Positions 8,711-16,330 of a DNA stretch of 18,075 nt are shown piece after piece (the first letter of the stretch is position 1; every line of letters begins with the position of its first letter). A model generated the notes under the pieces. It had not been told where the DNA came from, did no database searches, and saw only the letters and a program-made list of their open reading frames with translations. The stretch comes from Willaertia magna. Taxonomy: Eukaryota > Heterolobosea > Eutetramitea > Acrasida > Naegleriidae. A program made the position numbers and the translations under genes. The stretch is from positions 1 through 18,075 of the forward strand of contig CADWAF010000732.1 of NCBI GenBank assembly GCA_902984215.1, in the 5' to 3' direction.

Positions 8711-11506
8711 CAACAACAATTTATAGATGATACTGTTCTAGTTGATGACATGTCAAATTTTAATAATTTTTATAATAATTTAATTAAGGTAGTCCAAAAA
8801 GTTGGAAGAAAAATCAATTGGAAAGGTAAACCAATTACATGTGATCGCAGATACAGAAGTACTTACTTTTTATATAGACAATTAATGGATAACTACCGGA
8901 ATAATAGATTTAATACACTTTGGAAAAAATTTGACCAATGGAACTCATCATCTATTCACGAGGCATTAAGAAACTGCAAGAGAGAAATGAAAAACATCCT
9001 TCTTTCATTGCTTAAAGAAAGAAAGGATGCTTTCTTAAATAAGGTGAATAATCTTCAAACTAAAACACCTTACTCTTACATGTTTCAGAGGATTGGAATT
9101 AATCAATCCATAGAAGAAGTTTGTTTGTCCAATAACACAGAAAAGGAAATTACTGAACACTTTGATGTTATGTTCAATACTTTTTTAGGAGATAACCCAG
9201 TCAATTTGGTTAACTATAATTAAAAGTTCCCAAATAATTGGAAACTAGATAGTATTTCTGGTCAAATTGTTAAGGAATATGCCAGTAAAATGAAAAATTC
9301 AATGCAAGGCTGAGACAATATTCCAGTCATACTTTTAAAATCATTAAATGACAAGGCCTATGATGTTTTAGCAAATTTCTTTAATGATTGGATAAAAGGC
9401 AATAGTATTCCTCTAGACATCAAGCAAAGTCTTCTTCTCCCTCTTCCTAAAGTCGCCTCTCCCAAAGAACTTAAGGAATTTCGTCCTATAATTGTTTTAC
9501 CAACAATTTATAGGCTTTTTTCAACTATAGTCAACGACCAATTAATGTCACTATGTGATAATCTTAACATTGTTCATGATTGCCAAAGGGGATTCCGAAG
9601 AAAAGCTTCAACTTTGGATCATTTAATGGTTGTTAAAACTATAGTTGAAAACCAATTGACTAATAGGAAAAGTCTGTTTCTAACCACCCTTGACATCAAA
9701 AATGCATACGGATCAGTAATTCATGAGAAATTTAAGGTAATTCTTAAACATCTTAATTTAGACAACTCTGCCAGTACAACAATAATCAATATGCTTTCGC
9801 AACAAAGAATTGCAGTTTTCTCAAAGGGAAAGTTATCAAATCCGTTTGAAGCTAGATTGGGAGTCCTTCAAGGTGACCCAGCTAGTCCTCTTCTTTTTAA
9901 CTTATACTTTAATGGTTTAACTAACAACTTTAATCAATTTAAAGGAATTTATATATGTGGTGTGAAAGTAGTTATTTTAATGTATGCTGATGACATAGTG
10001 GTGTTAAGTGAAAAATATACTGACATGAACAATATATTGGACTTTCTATTTAAATGTGCATTAGAACTTGGTTTACATTTTGCTCCACATAAATGTATTA
10101 CATGGAACAGAACCCCATCAAACAGTAAATCTTATGCTAAAATTTACATTAACAAGGTTATCCTTAATAACAACAGGACCATTAATTATTTAGGTGCTGA
10201 ATTAAGTTCAACCAATGGTTGGTTTGGTGGTGGCAAGAAAGTCTTAAACAAATTATCTAAAACGCTTACTCTTACTAATGCTAGATATATTTTCCTGCAT
10301 CAATTTGTGGTTATAACAATGTCGAAAGTTATATCACTTCCTAGATATCTTTGTGCCATCAATGGTATTGATTTAAAAACTTTACACAAAATGGATAAGA
10401 AAGTTGCCTCATGGGTTAGAATTAAAATTGGACTGGATTACAAGCTTTCTAAAGCTGTAATTTTTAGTAATTTTGATATTGGTGGTTTAGGCATTACAGC
10501 TCCTTCAGCCTTAAGAGAAATAGAAACAATGGCGTCAGCCATTAGATTCATTAACAACTCTTCTTTAATTACAAAAACCATTGCCAGGAAAGCATGGTGT
10601 GAAGGTAGTACTTTGGACTCGTACTAAAATTTGATTCATACAACAGCCAGATTAAATAACTTATCGATCAAATCTAAAACCAAAACCCCCTTAACAAACT
10701 CTTCACGATTAGATGAGGAGTTTTTCTGGTTTAAGGGAGACAAGATAGTAGAAAACATTAGAGAGATGTTACTACATAACTATCGTAGTAATTTGAAGAT
10801 CAACCACTTAGGAAATTTAGACAAAAAGAAAGAATGGTGGAGTGGTTATCTCATTCTTTGGAATCAATATCATTTTCCTTACTTTAAACAAAGACTGGCT
10901 TTTGCACATATTCATAGAAGCCAAATCCTCAGAGATATTGGTAAAGATTATTGGATTTGTACTTCTTGTAATTGTGAAGCCAATTGGGAACATGTGTTTG
11001 TAAAATGCATTAGATGTGTTCCTGAAAAATTAAAACTATACAAAGATTGGGATTCAACCCTTCCTTTTAAGCTTCGATTTGCAACAGATGGTTTTATAAA
11101 TTTGAGTTCTTCTTCCCTCAGTACACCTCAAACTCAATTGCTTAGTGATACAATACTCGGTCCCTTTGCTGCACCTTCGGCGCATCAAAAAGACCTCGTT
11201 TCAGAAGTTAATTCCCCATTGTTTATTATGCAGGAGAATGGAATAATTTTTAATAAGGACATCCCTACTGATTATCCCTTTAATGAATTTTCGAAAGATA
11301 TTTATTTCCACTTCTATAATTTTATAGAAAGATGTTACAAGAATGCTGATTGGAACAACATGGCCTACAAAAGAAATTGTAAAAAAAGCAAAAATTATAA
11401 GCCTAGGTCAACTCACCAAACTGAATGGTCTAATATAAGTCACAATTCAAACGCATCAACCAACAATGCTCACACACAAAACAGTGTATTATTACCCCAA
11501 CCGTAA
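8711..11506 (+). pseudogene. LINE reverse transcriptase ORF, 5'-truncated, with three in-frame stops
   Basis: A single frame runs 931 codons from the 5' junction to the TAA at 11504-11506. It is interrupted only by TAA 9221-9223, TGA 9311-9313 and TAA 10625-10627. Reverse transcriptase blocks appear in order: LPLPKV...EFRPIIVLPTIYRL (~9430-9520), GFRRKAST (~9590), motif A LDIKNAYGSV (~9688), motif B LGVLQGDPASPLLFNLYF (~9860), motif C MYADDIVVLS (~9981), motif D LHFAPHKC, and INYLGAEL (~10180). The C-terminal CTSCNCEANWEHVFVKC (C-x2-C-x7-H-x4-C) matches the zinc-knuckle-like motif common in LINE ORF2 proteins. No restriction-like endonuclease signature was recognised. An ATG at 8750 opens a 157-aa frame but is not the native start. 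It cannot encode a complete protein. Confidence 0.85.
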
Positions 11507-11518
11507 TTGTGTACCCAA

Positions 11519-11541
11519 CCAAAAACACTTCGTGTTTTTGG
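11519..11541 (+). promoter_or_regulatory. LINE 3' UTR stem-loop
   Basis: CCAAAAACAC at 11519-11528 pairs perfectly with GTGTTTTTGG at 11532-11541 around a 3-nt loop. It lies 12 bases after the ORF stop and about 23 bases before the element end. In stringent-type LINEs a 3' stem-loop is the recognition site for the element's own reverse transcriptase; that role here is inference from position and from the absence of a poly(A) tail. Confidence 0.65.
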
Positions 11542-11564
11542 TAACAATAAAAACCAACCCCTAA

Positions 11565-11580
11565 TTTTTTTTTAACGGAA
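11565..11580. repeat. Right target-site duplication of the LINE
   Basis: TTTTTTTTTAACGGAA, identical to 8695-8710. DNA to the right (from 11581) should be the original upstream region of the minus-strand F-box-like gene. Confidence 0.9.
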
Positions 11581-11695
11581 TTTTAACATGTGAAAATTTA
11601 TGAAACGGAGCAGCACTAGCATCTCTGTTGTTCATGCAAAAAGGTTGGACATGATGATCAACACAGTCCTTGAAACAATAATTATTATTTAATAA

Positions 11696-12241
11696 TCGGG
11701 TCAAAAGGAATCGTCTTATTTAATATTAAATATTTTCTTTATCGATGTTGTTGGAGGTTCTTTACGTGCAACTGGTATGCTTTTTATTGACAACACTATG
11801 GATTTATTTAATGCAATTAAATTACAAATTTATCAAAGATTAACACTATTATTTTAATTGTATTTTATGTGGCTATTGCTTTATTAACCGGTATTGCTTA
11901 TTGGTTCAGCAATTTTTTCAGCTCTTTATATTATTGTTGGTTTAGTATTTAGTGCAGCCTTTACAATTTTAGGTGTTAGAATATTATTGAAAATGAAGAA
12001 AACATCTAAATCAATAACTCAGAAGTTGACCAAATTTATTAAGTTGCTTAATATTTGTAATTTTGTAATTATTGCAGTGTTGTCACTTCCAACATATTTA
12101 ATGGGATTTGATATTTACACAATTGAAATGGGTTTAATTCGTTCTACAATTTATGATCTATGGCTACTTTCCGTTTCTAATTTTAAAATTTCTATGAAAT
12201 TCGATTACAAACATTTTACTTTAACAGCAAGTTCAGCTTAA
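11696..12241 (+). pseudogene. Decayed multi-pass membrane protein gene (C-terminal half)
   Basis: The frame open from 11696 reads ...FFIDVVGGSLRATGMLFID...QRLTLLF to a TAA at 11855-11857. The next helix-like stretch (IVFYVAIALLTGIAYW, ~11857-11904) is in another frame. The first frame then resumes with IGSAIFSALYIIVGLVFSAAFTILGVRILLKMKK and further hydrophobic segments to a TAA at 12239-12241 (end FTLTASSA). Two compensating frameshifts or an equivalent lesion are needed. At least four membrane segments remain, with a basic cytoplasmic-type loop (KMKKTSKS). The layout resembles seven-helix proteins such as the THH1/TOM1/TOM3 group, but this is only a guess. No start is visible. Confidence 0.5.
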
Positions 12242-12434
12242 AAATTGTTGCACATAATTTACAAAATTTATTACAATGGTATTCAAGTAAGAAATTGTTA
12301 TATTCAAAACAATTATTTGATATCAATCACTTAAAATTATCGACTTGTTAAAGAATTTTATTTTACTTTCAATTTTATTTTTACAAAAATCCAAATGATT
12401 AGGAGAAATTAAACTCTTCACATTGAGTTTTAAT

Positions 12435-12614
12435 TTATTTGCCATCACTATTGTAATAATCCAGTACATGAATATCTCCAGTTAAACAATCAAAAACTAA
12501 AATATTGTTATTTGTAAGGTCAACTGAAATTCCAGCATTATTTTTAAATTGACCACCTTCAATGCATTTAATAAATTGACCGTAATATTTAGTTAAATAT
12601 ATTTTGTTTCAAGG
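12435..12614 (-). pseudogene. NHL-like beta-propeller gene fragment (C-terminal blade)
   Basis: The minus strand reads NKIYLTKYYGQFIKCIEGG then QFKNNAGISVDLTNNNILVF and DCLTGDIHVLDYYNSDGK to a TAA at 12435-12437. It matches the NHL blade pattern G-Q-F-x-x-x-G-I-x-V-D-x-x-N-N-I-L-V-x-D. Upstream reading stops within a few codons, with no start and no further blades, so only about one and a half repeats survive. It is related to the fragment at 6344-6451. Its 5' end overlaps the ubiquitin-like fragment on the other strand. Confidence 0.6.
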
Positions 12615-12750
12615 ACAAGTATTAGATGATGAAAAAACTTTAAAACATTATAAAATTATGAATGAAAAAACCTTAAATTTAGTGATGAAATCAGATGATG
12701 GACTTGATTATAGTTTTATTTATTTTGTTTCAAAATCTTTTAACCTTTAA
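12586..12750 (+). pseudogene. Ubiquitin-like domain fragment (C-terminal half)
   Basis: After a TAA at 12583-12585 the frame reads YLVKYILFQGQVLDDEKTL then KHYKIMNEKTLNLVMKSDDG and ends at a TAA at 12748-12750. It matches the second half of the ubiquitin fold: L-I-F-x-G-x-x-L-x-D-x-x-T-L-x-x-Y-x-I-x-x-x-x-T-L-x-L-V. The first beta hairpin and helix, and any start codon, are missing, and there is no terminal Gly-Gly. An unseen upstream exon is unlikely because the adjacent DNA is the minus-strand NHL fragment. It is best read as a relic. Confidence 0.6.
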
Positions 12751-13001
12751 TAAATTTCCTTAAAGATTTGCCATTGCTAATCCTCATTTTCTTTCTTCCT
12801 CACTTGGCCTTTGTGTTATTATTACCACATCTTTTTATTTCACTGTCAACCATCTCTCTTTTGTAATTGTGGTGGAAGGTGCTTAGTTTTTCAGTTATTG
12901 AAATTTTGTGCTTTAGTCACCCAAAAAGTAAACAAAAACTATTATAATAAATTCCACTTTATTAAGGACTACAATTAAATTTTTGAATAAAGAATTTGTC
13001 A
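12751..13001. other. Intergenic stretch without recognisable genes
   Basis: Less AT-extreme than the 2.3-4.7 kb desert, with pyrimidine-rich blocks near 12780-12870. No coding frame, RNA gene or repeat was recognised. It is the region just downstream of the minus-strand F-box/LRR gene. Confidence 0.5.
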
Positions 13002-13074
13002 TTATTCGGTTTTTTTGTATTTGTCTATTAATAATTTAAGCTGTTTAATTTCTTTTTCTTTTTCTTCGATTGTA

Positions 13075-13848
13075 TTATCGTGTTGAATTTCTTCTTGTAG
13101 CATGTAACTCTTCTAAATTTTCAAAATCAAATACCCCTTTAGATAAATCAAAATTAGCCTTAATATTCAAATAAAGATATTTTAAGTTTTTAAACGGAGC
13201 TACAAATAACAGCACAATCGATCCTAAACGTCCACTGAAACTCAAACTGGTTAACTGAGGAAACTGTTCCAAGTTTAATAAATAATTATCACACCCAAAA
13301 ACACTAAGAGTGGTGAGCTTTGATAAACTGTCATTTATATCTGTTACATCCAAGTTTTCCAGTGTCAATATCTTAAGATCTTTAAATTTTTTTAAACATT
13401 CCCCAGTAACATTTTCACATTCTGCAAGATGTATTTCTTCTAAAGTGTTTAAATGTTGTAAATGTTTATCCTGAAAGTCACACCCATTAAGAGTTAAATA
13501 CTTCAAATTTGTAAAACGTTGAAGTAGCTGCGTGTTTTCTGTTTGATTCACAATATTAAGATTATTTAAAGGAAATAAATAATCTGGAAATTCTTCATTT
13601 AATGTAATTGAATTTCTTTTAAAAATATCATTTAAAGCAACTGATTTAGAGGGAATCCTATTATCAGAAGAAATTATAATTTCTTTCATCATTAAATTGA
13701 ACATTGATTTATTAGTTAAAGAAAAATTGAAATAATCTTCAATTTTCTCAATAAATTTAGTAATTTCAGTAATTACATCAGAAGGAAAGAAAAAAATTGA
13801 ACTAGACAGTACTTTCCTCTTCTTTAAACTTCTTTCTTCTTTGGACAT
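13075..13848 (-). CDS. F-box/leucine-rich-repeat protein, probably frameshifted near its end
   Basis: 257-aa frame from the ATG at 13846-13848. Residues ~19-58 (FFFPSDVITEITKFIEKIEDYFNFSL...) fit an F-box. From ~110 there are irregular LRRs: NLKYLTLNGCDF, LEEIHLAEC, DLKILTLENLDV, LTTLSVFGCD, LTSLSFSG, NLKYLYLNI and NLEELH. F-box/LRR proteins are substrate adaptors of SCF ubiquitin ligases, the LRRs binding the target. The frame ends abruptly ATRRNSTR. One base away, the next frame continues MLQEEIQHDNTIEEKEKEIKQ then about 12 residues (KLLIDKYKKTE) to a TAA at 13002-13004, a natural-looking coiled-coil tail. A recent 1-nt indel, a sequencing error, or a true short C-terminus are the options. 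Confidence 0.65.
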   Translation of the reverse strand: MSKEERSLKKRKVLSSSIFFFPSDVITEITKFIEKIEDYFNFSLTNKSMFNLMMKEIIISSDNRIPSKSVALNDIFKRNSITLNEEFPDYLFPLNNLNIVNQTENTQLLQRFTNLKYLTLNGCDFQDKHLQHLNTLEEIHLAECENVTGECLKKFKDLKILTLENLDVTDINDSLSKLTTLSVFGCDNYLLNLEQFPQLTSLSFSGRLGSIVLLFVAPFKNLKYLYLNIKANFDLSKGVFDFENLEELHATRRNSTR

Positions 13849-14196
13849 TTTTTTTATTCTATGTAGAAGGCTTTGAAGGTTAAAACAGTAGTTAAATAAA
13901 AAAACTTGAGCATCAAGAGCGGGAAATTTGGAGTTCTTGGGTTATTTCCTGATGACGAATTTTACAAAAGTAAAATTGAACAAAAGTAAAATTTTAATCA
14001 GCCAAAAAAAGATCATATTAATCAACTAGAAGTAGAGAGGAATTCATAAAAGACGACGATATATCAAATGATTCTGAATTGTAAAATCTCCTTCACAACT
14101 TTACAAAAGCGCATTAAAATATTTATTGTAACAATTTACTCAAAAAAAAAAGCAACATAATAAATAAATAAATAAATAAAATACAATATAAATAAA
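13849..14196. other. Intergenic region with an (AAAT)n microsatellite
   Basis: Between the F-box/LRR start and the end of the oxidase tail on the same strand. It contains a TAAA/AAAT simple repeat at about 14157-14182. A weak plus-strand frame at 13921-14049 (GKFGVLGLFPDDEFYKSKIE..., one in-frame TAA) may be a relic but is not supported enough to call. The promoter of the F-box/LRR gene should lie here. Confidence 0.5.
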
Positions 14197-14254
14197 TTAA
14201 TAAATAACATCTTCAATTACAATATCTACATCACTCAACTTTTCACTAAATAAT
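14197..14254 (-). pseudogene. Out-of-frame C-terminal tail of the oxidase gene
   Basis: This is the part of the displaced tail lying beyond the stop of the main frame. With the overlapping bases up to about 14327 it reads as the last helix of a DAO-fold oxidase (VISKHFIKLFSEKLSDVDIV, comparable to the family's P-V-I-G-K-I-L-x-E-L segment), so the gene was once longer. It can be reached only by a frame change. Confidence 0.45.
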
Positions 14255-15346
14255 TTAATAAAATGTTTTGAAATAACCGAAACATTTTTTACAAAATAAA
14301 CATTCTTTATTGACTGACGATACGGACCTTAAAAATGTTTGTATTACTTCAATTTTCTTTTTAGGTACTTTCCATTCTTGATTTAAATCAATTAATTTCG
14401 CTCTTTCTTCTGGATCTATATCCCTTTCTTCATTTAAATACATGTGATGAAGTGCTGATTTAATAAAACCTTCTTTTTCATATTCTGGAAAACCATAATA
14501 ACCTAAATTTAAATTTTCATCTTTAATGAATGGGTCATTACCCCAAAATATCCAAACTGGTTGTTGTTTGGTATCTTTTTGTTTTAATTTCCAAAAAACA
14601 TAACTCATTCTCCAAACTTCAAATTTAATGTTTAAATTAAAGTGTTGTTTTAAAAAGTGTTTGGTGTATGCTCCTACACATATAATTAACTTTTTTGTGT
14701 GATAGATAGTTTCTTCTTTTTCTTGTAATTCACTGTCTTGATTTTGATTATTAGGCTTTACAAAAAGTTGAAAAGAACCATCGTCCAATTCTACAATTTT
14801 TGTAATATTCATTTTTTGTAAAATTGTTGTATTATTATTAATTGATTCAGATAATAATAATTTTTCTTTAATCTTCTTTGGATTTAAAATACCTGCTTGT
14901 GGTTGATAAACAGCAACATGATGATCAGGTATATTTTTAAATAATGGAAATCTTTCTCTAATTTCATTACTTTTTAAAATTTCATGTGAAATATTTCTTT
15001 CTTTTACAACATTTATAACTTGATTGACAGTTAATTCATTTTCATGACCAATATCTAATCCACCAGTTTGTTTAAAGAAATCTTGATAATTTTTTAATTC
15101 TTTCCACATTGATAGTGATTCTTCTGACATTTCTGAATAAACTGGATCGTTATAAGCTAAACGAATAATTCTTGATTCACCATGAGAAGAGCCTTTAGAA
15201 TGGAATAGTTCAAATTTTTCAATTAATAAAACCTTTTGATTGTTTTGTTTAGCGTGATAGAAAATGGAAGAACCGGCTATTCCTGAACCTACAATGCATA
15301 GATCAAATGTGTTGCTGTTGCTGTAATTATCTGTGATTTGTGCCAT
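14255..15346 (-). CDS. Sarcosine oxidase-like FAD amine oxidase (DAO superfamily), C-terminus damaged
   Basis: 363-aa frame from the ATG at 15344-15346. The N-terminal Rossmann fold has GSGIAG (G20-x-G22-x2-G25) and acidic Glu43 in LLIEK, then GSSHGESRIIR (residues 52-62), a signature of monomeric sarcosine oxidase, N-methyltryptophan oxidase and PIPOX. QTGGLDIG and LIICVGAY also match. These FAD enzymes oxidise N-methyl or cyclic amino acids, releasing H2O2, in animals in peroxisomes. After IEVIQTFL (~14332) the family's C-x-Y-T-x-T-P-D and S-G-x-G-H-G-F-K blocks are absent. The frame ends in a Cys-rich stretch, whereas the next frame gives ...IKNVYFVKNVSVISKHFIKL then LFSEKLSDVDIVIED to a TAA at 14197-14199, like the family's last helix. 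Catalysis is probably lost or altered. Confidence 0.7.
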   Translation of the reverse strand: MAQITDNYSNSNTFDLCIVGSGIAGSSIFYHAKQNNQKVLLIEKFELFHSKGSSHGESRIIRLAYNDPVYSEMSEESLSMWKELKNYQDFFKQTGGLDIGHENELTVNQVINVVKERNISHEILKSNEIRERFPLFKNIPDHHVAVYQPQAGILNPKKIKEKLLLSESINNNTTILQKMNITKIVELDDGSFQLFVKPNNQNQDSELQEKEETIYHTKKLIICVGAYTKHFLKQHFNLNIKFEVWRMSYVFWKLKQKDTKQQPVWIFWGNDPFIKDENLNLGYYGFPEYEKEGFIKSALHHMYLNEERDIDPEERAKLIDLNQEWKVPKKKIEVIQTFLRSVSSVNKECLFCKKCFGYFKTFY

Positions 15347-15590
15347 TTATTTTTTTAATTTTCACTTTTGAAAACTACTAGGAGGATTTTCCATCCAAGT
15401 GGAATGTATTTTACAACAGCAACAGTCATGCCTGCAAGGCCAAATTGTTGTTTGTTGTTGTTGATGCAGTAATATCTAATGGACAGAATTGTCAATATTC
15501 CAAATTAAAAGCTTTTTAATTGTTATTATTGTTGATATTCCTTTTTGTTAGGAAGCAAGACTTGCAAGCTATTTAATAAATAATAAGCAA
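15347..15590. promoter_or_regulatory. Divergent intergenic region shared by the oxidase and the orphan gene
   Basis: 244 bp between two start codons pointing away from each other, so it must hold both upstream regions. It contains a CAACAACAA/TTGTTGTTG-type imperfect palindromic zone near 15440-15462. No specific factor site is recognised. Confidence 0.35.
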
Positions 15591-16094
15591 ATGTCTAACG
15601 ATCCAACAACACTTAACACTTCTTCTCCTCCTAACACTGCAACAAGGAGTGTTGGTAGCACTGAAAATGGTAACACTCTCAAATCCTTTCTATTATATAA
15701 CAACACCAATTCTCCTTTACAAGTTTCAGTTATTTTCAAAGAAAAACAAGGTTCCGATTATGAATTACAATATGATGTACCTAATTTCTTATTACCTTTT
15801 CAAGCCATTCCGATTGATAAACAATATCATAAAGAACAATTAATGCATATTATTTGGTTACAAGTTTATGATATTAATACTAATAGAAGGAAAGAATGGA
15901 TAGTAGATGAACATTTTCTTAGTTGGGTAACATTGAATTCAAGTTCTTTGAAATTAAATTCTTCCTCTATTATTGGAAAGGAATATAATGCAGAGGAATA
16001 TGATGCTTGTTTGGTTTTACGTGAATCTGCAACTAGTAATGATTTTGTTCTATCTAAATGTAATTCATCATCTGATTCCGAGTGCGCGAAATGA
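15591..16094 (+). CDS. Orphan 167-aa protein
   Basis: Intact frame from ATG 15591 to TGA 16092-16094, the only likely gene in the window ending in TGA. A Ser/Thr/Asn-rich, probably disordered N-terminus (residues 1-30) is followed by an apparently beta-rich core (FLLYNNTNSPLQVSVIFKEK..., MHIIWLQVYDINTNRRKEWI, residues ~34-120), then a Ser-rich linker and an acidic/Ser-rich end. There is no signal peptide and no membrane segment. No family is recognised. Codon use and composition resemble the neighbouring MBOAT gene. The divergent arrangement with the oxidase does not by itself indicate a shared job. Confidence 0.55.
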   Translation: MSNDPTTLNTSSPPNTATRSVGSTENGNTLKSFLLYNNTNSPLQVSVIFKEKQGSDYELQYDVPNFLLPFQAIPIDKQYHKEQLMHIIWLQVYDINTNRRKEWIVDEHFLSWVTLNSSSLKLNSSSIIGKEYNAEEYDACLVLRESATSNDFVLSKCNSSSDSECAK

Positions 16095-16330
16095 ATGAAA
16101 CAAAGGCAAAGAAATACCCAACAAATAAATATTTCCATTTGTTGTTTAATTAATATTATTTACGTTATCTTCAATAAAGATAACTCACTATCCAAAGCTC
16201 TTATCAAGTCTTTTTAGTATCTCTAACAATGTTCTTCCGATTTAGAGGTCTTTAATAGAACCAGCTTTTACAATTTTTAAAAAAAAATTAATCAAAAAAA
16301 CAGAAACAACCTTGCCAGAAACAAGTGAAA

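Larger units (their letters stand above)
8711..11564 (+). mobile_element. 5'-truncated non-LTR (LINE) retrotransposon
   Basis: The element is bounded by a perfect 16-bp direct repeat, the hallmark of target-primed reverse transcription. It starts inside the open frame (no ATG, no 5' UTR) in the linker before the reverse transcriptase, so the apurinic-type endonuclease expected upstream is missing. This is typical 5' truncation. It contains the reverse transcriptase and a C-terminal CCHC-type motif, a 58-bp 3' UTR with a strong stem-loop, and ends ACCAACCCCTAA without a poly(A) tail. The perfect duplication and lack of frameshifts suggest fairly recent insertion. G+C is visibly higher than in the surrounding DNA. 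Confidence 0.9.

Noticed and set aside
8750..9223. 157-aa stand-alone gene
   Set aside because: It is the N-terminal portion of the truncated LINE frame, ending at a nonsense codon after which homologous coding continues in the same frame.
5161..9313. UGA reassigned to tryptophan (TGA at likely Trp positions at 5161, 5392 and 9311)
   Set aside because: Intact genes, notably the MBOAT gene with about twelve Trp codons, use only TGG. In an AT-rich genome with UGA as Trp, many would be TGA. The same broken regions also contain TAA stops.
13921..14049. Plus-strand relic GKFGVLGLFPDDEFYKSKIE... with one in-frame TAA
   Set aside because: Short, no start, no recognisable family. The coding look could be chance.
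15649..16138. Overlapping frames on both strands across the orphan gene (15649-15843 plus, 15866-16138 minus)
   Set aside because: Composition and length fit shadows of the 167-aa frame. The minus frame starts hydrophobic but has no other coding sign.
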